Positions 55,422 to 64,000 of a stretch of DNA of 64,000 nucleotides are shown in pieces; position 1 is the stretch's first letter, and each line of letters starts with the position of its first letter. The notes beneath the pieces were generated by a model. The model was not told where the DNA came from and searched no databases. It was given only the letters and a program-made list of their open reading frames with translations. The stretch is from contig CM039504.1 of assembly GCA_022432975.1 (NCBI GenBank), forward strand, positions 364,196 through 428,195, read 5' to 3'. The position numbers and the translations under genes are program-made. The stretch comes from Begonia masoniana. Lineage: Eukaryota; Streptophyta; Magnoliopsida; Cucurbitales; Begoniaceae.

Positions 55422-58400
55422 GCTAAAAGTGCATGTGTTCCAAGTTGAAGGGAGATTTATTCTAAATATTATACTTTTTCATAGAATCTGAGTTATCATA
55501 AAAATTGACGAAAAGAAGTCTGCAGATTGATAAAGATGTTCAGTAGTGAGCAAAAACTTTAGAGCCAAGTGATGAAGGAGAAGCATCATGGTTTAGAGGG
55601 TAGAAAAATGAGAAAAAGGCCTCTTGATCTTGTTTTAGTGTGTGGACGGGTGATTGATATTTTACCTTCCAAGTTTGATTCGAGGCTCCTGACATTGTTG
55701 TTACAGGTTGTTGGAGTCTTTCAGATGATTGTTCTTCCTTTTTTGGGTCAGCTAGCTGATGAGTATGGTCGAAAACCTCTGCTCCTTTTTACAGTATCCA
55801 TGAGCTTATTTCCTTTCAGTACGTCTTCTTTTACAAGTTCTGCTAATGTCAATCTTGATAATTACATTATTTATTTGCTATATAGTTTTCAGATGATGTG
55901 GGTGAAACTTCCATTCTCAGGCTGTTTGTTATTGTGACAATATAGTTAATCATGAGTCTGTAGAGGGACTGATGTAATGAATTAGAGATCATTTTCAAGA
56001 CCTCTTATGAAGACAAGTATCATTGCACAATTTCGGTAGAAACAAAGTTTGGTTTGTCTTTTCTAGTGTAATGGAGAAATACGAATGATGAGTGATATGG
56101 AATCATCAATTTTTTTCGATTAAGAAACTATTATGTACGTAGATTTTGGAATTCACGAAAAGGGTAGGAAATAAAAGGTGCTATTGAGAAATAGTATGAT
56201 AAAATGCTTGAATAGATATCTTAATTGCATTGTTGTATTAGAATCACTGACATTTGAGATTTTTCACATTATTTTTTGTTTCTTCAGCCCTGCTTGCTTG
56301 GAATCAATCTAAGGATTTTGTATATGGTTACTACGTTCTTCGCACAATATCAAATATAATTAGTCAAGGGAGTACATTCTTCATTTCTTTTTCTTATGCG
56401 GTAAGAGATTTTTAATTTTTAGTTTTTTCAAAACATAATAAGAAATGATAGAAGTTTAATTTGTAGGCGGATATTATAAGCGAGAGTAAGAGAGCTGCCG
56501 TGTTTAGCTGGATTACTGGGCTATGTTCTGCCTCACACGTGTTAGGAAATGTGCTTGCACGCTTTGTTCCAGAAAAATACATTTTTTTGGTACGTGTTGC
56601 TTACCGAGTTTTCATTTTTATCTTGCTTGTTTTTTAAGATTGTACATTTGGTGGCTGTTAGAGGTTCTTAGAACTCCTTTTTGAAGTTTAAAGAAGCTAG
56701 TACTTCTTACCTGCCATAAATCCTTAATGAGGTGCCATCTGGGTTTCATAATCCTTAATTTTTTTCTATTAGAGTAAAATGTATTGAAAGAAGGAAATTA
56801 CAATACGAGAGAGGGGAAGACTCTTCTCAAGGAGATTTCATAATCTTTAATGGCTTCCGCAAATTACCATTATGTAGAAAAACCACCCTTTTTATCTTCT
56901 ATAGTTTATGTAATTCTTTTTCTCTAATTGTGTTTTCTTTTTCGGTTTCAGGTTGCTATAGTTTTGTTGATTTCTTGTCCAGTTTATATGTATTTCTTTT
57001 TGGTCGAGACTGTAAAGACCGCTCCAAGAGATCAAGATTCAGGTTGCCTGCCAAAGACTGTAACTTTTTTGCATAGGCGTATAAAATCAATGAAAGTTGC
57101 AGGTGGCATTGTTATTAGAAGGTATTTTCCTTTGTAACAAACAACTTCCATTCTTCTCTCTTATGTTTCTCTCACAATTTGAATTCATTTTTCCATTTCA
57201 TTTTTTCAGTCCCACGCTAAGAGGAATATCTATTGTCGCCTTTTTCTTGAGTTGGGAATGACTGGCATCACCACTGTTTTACTGGTAGGGTGTCTGACAA
57301 AGTGGTTTTTATCAATTTGTAAATAGAATTTTTACCTGTAAATAAGCACTATGTTTATTCATAGATATTCTTTTAGATGATAATAATTGACTCTTATGAT
57401 GTTGTTTTATCTTCAAAAGCATCATCATCCCAAATTAAACCTAATCTTCTCTCTGATTTTCAATTATTGCAAAACACATATTTTATTTTTTAGAAAAAAG
57501 TTCAATTTAGCCCCCAATGTATGGGGTCAGTGGTCATTTGGTCCCTAACGTTTATTTTTTACCCAACAAACCCTATCCTATACACCGTTTGCAATTTAAA
57601 CCTTCCTGTTAAATTTTTCGTTAAATTTGACACGTGCTCTGCACGTGCGCTGCTAAAATCCCAAATACCCTCATTTCCTCCCGAAATCCCTAAAGTAAAA
57701 GTTAAATTCACCTTAAAAACATACACTAAACTATCTCTCATTATTCCAATTTGAATTTACGGTAGAGATTTCAAACAAATTTAACTTTTACTTTAGGGAT
57801 TTCGGGAGCAAAAAGAAGATATTTTGAAGTTTTAGCAGCGCACGTGTCAAATTTAACTAAAAATTTAACGGATAGTTTGAATTGCAAACGGTGTATACGA
57901 TAGGGTCTAATTGGGTCAAAAATAAACGTTAAGGACCAAATGACCACTGACCTCATACGTTGGGGGCTAAATTGAACTTTTCCCTATTTTTTATTTGTTA
58001 ATTAGTTCGATTCTAGACAAGAAACTACAAGTGTAACTTAAATGCTTTCAGTTGTTGCCTTTTTGCATAAGTTGACTATTCATGTGTGAGTGTATATGCA
58101 TTTACAGATATATTTCTGCAATCATCCATGGTTTTGCCTAAATGATAGTTGTAGCTACAAATCCAGTTAATGTGTTGAAGTAATGATTTACTTATTGATT
58201 AAGAATTACATAAATTAGACCATTAAGCTCTCCAATTATCTATGCAGTACTACCTGAAGGCTGCTTTCGGTTTTGACAAAAATCAATTCTCTGAAATCTT
58301 GTTGATGGTCGGAATAGGTTCGATCTTTTCTCAGGTGAGTTTTTTTTTTTTAAGAAATCATAAGCCAGTTATTCTTTTGACATATTGATAGCAATACAGA

Positions 58401-59747
58401 AAACTTGGAGTTTGCATCTTTCTTTTCAATTTTTTGACAACAATAGGAGTTTCCTCAATACTATATTCCTGTATTGAAGATGTAGTAAATCTTAAGAGTG
58501 GAAAAATAGATTTGATAGTATTTGTTTTTTCAAGTTTCATGAATTTGCTTCCAGATACTGTTGCTTCCACTGATCAATCCATTGGTTGGAGAAAAGGCAA
58601 TATTATGCTTGGCCATAATTGCATCAATTGCTTACGTGAGTAATGTCTTTCTTCAATTATTTTTATATCTTATTTAGGACCATCCCATCCTATTACTTCT
58701 ACTAAATTGTTTCCTTTACTGTGCAGGCTTTGCTCTATGGATTTGCCTGGGCAAGTTGGGTATGCACTTAACACTTTTCTAAACTTAAGCTGTGTAGTTT
58801 CATTTTTTATACATAAATAAAATTTAGTCTATTGATGTTGATTTGAAGATATACCAGGAGAATAAACTATTCTGGCGTAGTAAAAGATTCACGACTAGCT
58901 TAATTGTTTTGTCTTTTTTCTCAGTTATATCTTGCTGTTAACGTTGTATTGTAGTTATTTTGCTGAAATAAAAAAATAAATTGAAAAATAAGTGTGTGAC
59001 GCATAAGAGGAAATTGATCGTTACTGCGTCTATACAGGTTGCCTACTTCAGTGCATCATTTAAAGTTTTGTATGTCCTTGCAAAGCCCGCTGTAAGTATC
59101 ATTCTATGATTGATAGGAGCTAAGCGATGTTAATGAATAGTCAAGGAGATGAGAAATGCTTTCAATCTGATTTCCATTTTGCTCTTGAATTCATCGAATG
59201 CAGATATACGCAATCGTCTCAAAGGCCTCAAGCTTGAATGATCAGGTTGGAAAGATCTCTATATTTTACGAGCTTACTTCGTTAATGAAATTTCACTTAA
59301 AGGGGCCAAATGGTTGAATATTTATGCAATCAATCTTCTTATATTAATAGAACATCTCATGACCTTGACTAGTTTTGTTTACAATCTGATTTCCATTGTG
59401 TTAGTCTTGGAACTTGCTTCTAGAAAGCAGAGTTGCTTAATGGAAACTACATTCAGTAATTTGTCAATAGCTTGCTTGTTGTGCATATTAGTCATATAAG
59501 TCGGGTTTGGCAGGCGAAAGCACAGGGATTTGTTGCAGGTGTGGAGTCCATTGCAAGTTTGGTATCACCTCTAGCCATGAGTCCACTAACTTGTGAGTCT
59601 GATTGGGTTGGTTGTTGGAGTTGAGAATCACTTCCTGTTTATAGATTTGATGACTTGTTTGATTCTCATTTCAGCTTGGTTCCTATCCGCCGATGCTCCT
59701 TTTGACTGCAAAGGTTTCAGCATTGTACTGGCTTCCATGAGCATGGT

Positions 59748-59786
<39 letters not shown>

Positions 59787-59955
59787 TGTCTCACTCTCAC
59801 TCTCACCCCCTCTCTCTCTCTTGATTGATTTCGGAGTCATTTTAATTTGACAGATGGTTTCGTTATGTTATGCTTGCTGCCTTCAAACCCAATCTCCGTC
59901 CTCGCAAAAAACTAACGAGGATGACATGGAATCGCCTCTGCTGACCGATACTTGA
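55065..59955 (+). CDS. MFS transporter, HIAT1/tetracycline-resistance-like
   Basis: Fourteen exons: 55065-55246, 55707-55818, 56288-56400, 56467-56589, 56952-57121, 57210-57284, 58248-58334, 58555-58635, 58727-58759, 59038-59091, 59204-59245, 59514-59592, 59675-59745 and 59854-59955. With two single-base corrections (one T missing in TTATTTC of exon 1, one base missing in TTTTTCTTGAG of exon 6) the product is 441 residues. Motifs: [20 protein letters not shown], the MFS loop signature [34 protein letters not shown], and the C-terminal half with [20 protein letters not shown] and [20 protein letters not shown]. This is the plant 'hippocampus abundant transcript-like' MFS family, 12 membrane segments, substrate unknown. 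As given, it is interrupted twice. Confidence 0.8.
57497..57981. mobile_element. MITE with long terminal inverted repeats in MFS intron 6
   Basis: The left arm AAAAGTTCAATTTAGCCCCC…GTCAGTGGTCATTTGGTCCC…AACGTTTATTTTT is the reverse complement of the right arm …AAAAATAAACGTTAAGGACC AAATGACCACTGAC…GGGGGCTAAATTGAACTTTT. The arms cover about 200 bp or more each, with GGGATTTCGGGAG/CTCCCGAAATCCC near the centre. No coding region. It is a non-autonomous DNA-type element. Confidence 0.85.
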
Positions 59956-60419
59956 GATGAATGCTGATTCTTACTTTGTGTATAGACTGATGTACTTATT
60001 TGTGATCACTCCCAGAAACACAAATGCTAGTTTCTCTGTCTTTGACTTATCTTCTCTCTACGCTGTCATTGAACTCTTCTAAGTAGTACTTTTCAAAATC
60101 TCATTTTTTTTTTTTATTTTATAACACTCATATACAGTGTTGGTATTCAATCTCCAAGTAGGAAGATTGTATATGAATGGTGTTCATAGTTAACGCAAAA
60201 TGACGAATTAAACAATTATGAGCGTAAATGTAAAAAAGCAAAATGATTTTGATTTTTTTATAATCGTAAAAAATTATTTTTTTTATTTTTTTATGAGGAA
60301 GAAGAAGCCGAAGTAGAAGATATTTGAGAGTGAAACGAGGGCAATGGCTGGTTTGCCATGAAATAACGCTCAGGGCCAGAGCTAGAAGAAGAAGAAGAAG
60401 AAGGCGGGTAAGGTAAGCT
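59956..60419. other. MFS 3' flank and ORRM1 promoter
   Basis: No gene. AT-rich with a poly(T) run near 60105-60116 and a (GAA)n run at 60385-60402 directly before the ORRM1 start, probably in its 5' leader. Confidence 0.45.
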
Positions 60420-62551
60420 ATGGAAGTGGTCTCTCACTTGGCTTCAGCCACAGCTACCGTATCCAACCATTTCTACTTCAAACTGCCCCCAAATACATCC
60501 CCAGCTCCGGTTGTAACCTTTAGATTTTCCCACTTTCCGAACAAAAAGAATCGCTTTTATCCCTCCTCCTCCCCATCCTTCTCGTTTCCGTCTATTTTCT
60601 GTTCATTTTCAACTCGAGCGAGTGTAACTTCAGCGCCCTCGCCCTCTCCGTCTTCTTTGTCTTCCATTTCCGCCGACAACAATCTCTGGATGGTTGTCAT
60701 GGAAAGCCCTCCTGTTGGGATTAATTCCAAATCGCAAGTAATCGATTATTATGTCAAGACTTTACAGAAAGTGTTGAAGAGGTGGGTCTGTTTTGAAGCT
60801 TTTGAAGTTTTTCGTTAGTGGTCAATTCTCTACATTTGGTTCCAAATCCCGTTCTGATTTTTATTTGCTCAGTGAGAAAGATGCCCAGATGTGCATATAT
60901 GACGCTTCGTGGGAAAACCATTTTGGCTTTTGCTGTCATATCGATGAACAAACTTCTCGCGAGCTCGCCGGTAAGATTTTTTTTTTTATCATATTTCAAC
61001 TCCTTGATTCACTTTCCATCGATTATGATGTGGAATTACCCATCAAATTGTTTCCATCAGTTTTCTGATGTTCGAACTCGTGTAGTTTCGTGAGTTTTGT
61101 CTATTACTGACTATACAATTGACTCAAAATATTTTTCTTTTGTCATAGAATTACCGGAGGTTTTACTTGTGAAGCCAGATACAGATTTCAATTCCATGGA
61201 AAAGGATTACAGTTCTATAAAAACTCCATCTAGTTCGTTACAGAATCCCCAAGGTCATGGTAATCTGTTATTTCCCGGAGGAAAAACTAAACAATGGCTT
61301 GTTGAAATTGACAAGCCTAATGTGGGGATTGTTACAAAGGCACAAATGGTTGATTTTTATGCTCAACTACTGTCCAAGGTTTTAGGAAAGTAGGTATTGA
61401 GAAAAAAGCTGTTCTTTTTTTTTTTCGCATAATGTTTTTTTATACACCGATGAAGATGCATCGTGATTTATGCAGTGAAAAGGATGCACAAATGTGTATA
61501 TATCATGTTTCTTGGCAAACCAACTTTGGCTTCTGTTGTGAACTGGACGAGGACTGCGCAAGAGAACTTGCCGGTAATGTTGTTTTTGCTGATGCTATGT
61601 GGATCGACTCTTACAAAAAAATCTAAATTGCAGCATGAGGCCTTTTAATGTGCAGGAGTACCTGGTGTTTTGTCTGTTCAGCCAGATAGGAATTTCGAGT
61701 CAGAGAATAAGGATTATGAAGGTATTCTTACATTAAGAACGAATTTTAATAGTGAAATCAACTAAGATAACAATGTAAGCTTTTAGATTGAGAAGTTTTC
61801 TTTCAAAGCAGTAACGTTGATCCTGGATAGATTCCATTTTGAGGTGTTCAGTTTGTGCTTCTTTAAATAAAAGCTAGAAGCTGAACATGATTGGAAGAAT
61901 ACTATAAATGGAATTGTACCAAATGTTTCATCACTTGTGACGCTGTATTTTCCAGGAAATAATCTCCGAGGTTTTATGGATTCAATGAATTCCTCGGAAG
62001 CGACGGTGGCACCCATTAAAACGAAGAAACTTTTTGTAACTGGTAATATAATATTTTGAGAGTCTACTTTTCATTGTCAACATTTGTTTGAGGAAAGACT
62101 AACGAGGTTGATTATCAACAGGGCTTTCATTTTATACATCCGAGAAAACATTACGTTCGGCATTTGAAGGCTTTGGCGAACTGGTTCAAGGTTTGTTTTT
62201 TTTAATTGATTTCAATGTTGAATTAAACTTTTTATTTGAAACGAATGCTCGTATAATACGAATCGTTTTTGAACAGTCAAAATAATAATGGATAAGATAT
62301 CTAAAAGATCCAAAGGATATGCATTTATAGAGTACACTACAGAGGGGGCTGCAACTGCTGCACTCAAAGAGATGAATGGAAAGGTGAGACAGCCTATTTT
62401 TCTCACTCTTAGCAGCTAATTTGGTTCTGGTTTGAGATACGAATCGGATTTGACGACGCAGATTATCAATGGGTGGATGATAGTTGTTGATGTCGCAAAG
62501 CCTATCCCGTCAAATTCTAGCCGACGCCCCCGCCCCAGACCAGCTGTTTAG
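60420..62551 (+). CDS. ORRM1: Organelle RRM domain-containing protein 1 (plastid RNA editing)
   Basis: Nine exons: 60420-60781, 60873-60970, 61149-61389, 61476-61573, 61656-61721, 61956-62042, 62122-62190, 62277-62383 and 62462-62551, in frame, 405 residues. The Ser/Pro-rich N-terminus is a plastid transit peptide. Two truncated MORF/RIP-like repeats follow: WMVVMESPPVGINSKSQVID with SEKDAQMCIYDASWENHFGF, and WLVEIDKPNVGIVTKAQMVD with NEKDAQMCIYHVSWQTNFGF. The C-terminus is an RRM with RNP2 (LFVTGL) and RNP1 (SKGYAFIEY). Two MORF-like boxes plus one RRM is the layout of ORRM1, which with PPR proteins edits C to U in chloroplast transcripts. The exon pairs 2 and 4 (98 bp each, same phase) mirror the protein repeat. 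Confidence 0.95.
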
Positions 62552-63884
62552 ATAGATAGAACTGAGTTTTGAGATTTTTTTTTTAGCTTTACCTGAAAGG
62601 TCATTGATTTCAAAACACTAACTTCACTCTCCAAAACTATTATATAGCCTCCTATTTGAAACTTGTATGTATTCTTTTTACCAAATCAAGAAAATGCTTC
62701 GAGCTTCAAATGAGTGATTAACTTGCCCCGACTGTTAGTATTTCCTGTGATGGGAGGAGGCCAGGGAGGAGGAGGAGCTCCGGCCGATGAAAAAGAACTT
62801 AGCTGGTGGCTCCTGGCCCACCTCTAAAGTCGTCAACTGAAGCATACTCGCCGTCAGGCACGGGGTTGAGTTCAAAAGTCAGCAATCTGACCCGAGTTTT
62901 AATGGAGGGTTGATGTAACAGTGGAGTGGACCGTGGCGGTTCCCTCCCGGAGATTCTCCTTCTTACACGCGTCACTCAAAATTAGTAAACTCGTCGATCA
63001 TTATCCTAATCAAAAAAATGTTAATTGGTGTTTAGCTTAATTAACTATTTATTTTGTTAATCCTTCCTCATTTTACTGCGACTTTACGGTAGCTGTTCGA
63101 TCTTGGGAAAGACTAACCAGCCCTCCAATTACGTCTTGACAACGCTTCCCAGCGTTCTTTTTCGGAAGGATATTTTGGACTTTTCCCTCGGAACACTTTC
63201 TCTGTTCTACTATATTCACCCTCTCTCCATCACTAACCTAAAGAAGGGATGAAATGCTCTACTTTCTTCAACGAATCTAAACCGTCTGTGTATTTTATCC
63301 AACGGCTATCGGTAGTCGGCGTCTGGTTGCCCATAACCCTCCGCCTCCAGTGATTTTTTCTCCAAAACCCTAGCCCACTACCACTACCACTACCACTACC
63401 ACTACCACCCGCCTACGGTCTCTACTCTCTCTCTCTCTCTCTCTCTTAGATCTTGTTCTGAGATCGTTTCTTCCTATTCTCAATTTTATTTTTTATTTCG
63501 TTTTGGGTTTTTCTTTACCGGGAATGAATCTTAGGCTTTCTTTTTTATTCTTGTTGCGTGCGAAATCCTAGTTTTTTGGAGTCAAATTCTCTGGCTTTTT
63601 CTGCCTCTCTTATGTCAAATCTCTCTTCCTTGTGATACGTTGAACTGAATCTCAACGCGAGTTTGTGTTCGTCAATATGATGGCTCTGGCAGTTTCCATC
63701 CGTTTTTTCTATTTTGTTCTCGTTTCTTATCTGGTACGAAACTAGCGTGCTTCAATTTCTCAGAGTCGGAATCGTCTTAATACGTGGTCGAAACGAGGTC
63801 CAAGTCGCGGACTTAGTCACTCGTAGTCTGACTCTGAGGTGAGGCAGCCTAATCTAGTGCCGAGTCGTTCGTACCCGGACGGCA
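62552..63884. other. Intergenic and leader of the next gene
   Basis: 3' UTR of ORRM1 up to about 62700, then spacer. A (CACTAC)n hexamer run at about 63377-63405 and a CT run at 63427-63447 suggest the leader of the next gene; the sequence ccaaaaccctag at about 63362-63373 contains a telo-box-like AAACCCTA. No gene is supported before 63885. Confidence 0.45.
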
Positions 63885-64000
63885 ATGCCGTCGGTGGGAA
63901 TGAGAAGGACGACAAGAGTGTTTGGAGTATCGAAGACTACTGATGGGGCTAGAGTGTTAAGGTCTGGGAGGCGTTTGTGGCCGGAAAGTGGAGAGATCAA
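63885..64000 (+). CDS. Start of an unnamed conserved plant protein (partial)
   Basis: The open frame from the ATG at 63885 reads MPSVGMRRTTRVFGVSKTTD then GARVLRSGRRLWPESGEI and runs off the window. I recognise this basic N-terminus as conserved among uncharacterised plant proteins, but not a function. The long leader, several upstream ATGs (for example at 63677) and a CT-rich start support a real 5' end. Confidence 0.6.
   Translation, partial: MPSVGMRRTTRVFGVSKTTDGARVLRSGRRLWPESGEI

Overview
The window is nuclear DNA from a flowering plant. The genes have many short exons with GT-AG introns, plastid and mitochondrial targeting sequences, plant-only families (SMXL, OFP, ORRM) and Ty1/copia debris. 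The protein sequences look eudicot, most like a cucurbit. That genus-level guess comes from memory of similar proteins and is weak.

Layout. 1-9 kb is transposon-rich: a probable Ty3/gypsy-type LTR end, then a minus-strand Ty1/copia element (about 1310-5695) with a 5S-carrying Cassandra-like TRIM nested in its reverse transcriptase, then an older copia RNase H relic. 9-11.6 kb holds an SMXL3-like gene (minus). 12.5-15.8 kb is a second, internally deleted copia element (plus). 16-29.5 kb carries minus-strand genes: an OVATE family repressor, a GIR1-like EAR/zinc-ribbon protein, a damaged ribosomal protein eS17 locus, a CAT6-like cationic amino acid transporter with a partial internal duplication, and a frameshifted mitochondrial ATPase inhibitor (IF1-like). 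29.7-39.5 kb carries plus-strand genes: an MMTAG2-like nuclear protein, a hemerythrin-domain protein and a plastid ACT-domain protein (ACR12). A (TC)750 tract separates ACR12 from a convergent minus-strand BASS4-like plastid transporter. BASS4 shares a 258-bp intergenic promoter with a mitochondrial NFU4/5 Fe-S scaffold. 49.5-62.6 kb carries an R3H/SUZ protein, an HIAT1-like MFS transporter and the plastid RNA-editing factor ORRM1. A further gene begins at 63885 and runs off the window.

From memory, OFP13, RPS17, CAT6, IF1 and ACR12 are close neighbours on Arabidopsis chromosome 5 (At5g0474x-0482x), so 16-39 kb looks like a conserved microsyntenic block. The genes are ordinary housekeeping and regulatory loci, not one pathway.

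The most striking property is structural. Four gene loci (eS17, IF1-like, R3H, MFS) carry single-base frameshifts, mostly at short homopolymers. There are five short near-identical local duplications, a perfect 1,500-bp (TC)n tract and a perfect 515-bp poly(A). The poly(A) sits where a BASS4 exon is missing. Part of this is probably assembly error. I saw no convincing unknown biological system; the best candidates for follow-up are the nested Cassandra element, the duplicated CAT6 and MFS exons, and the foldback elements.
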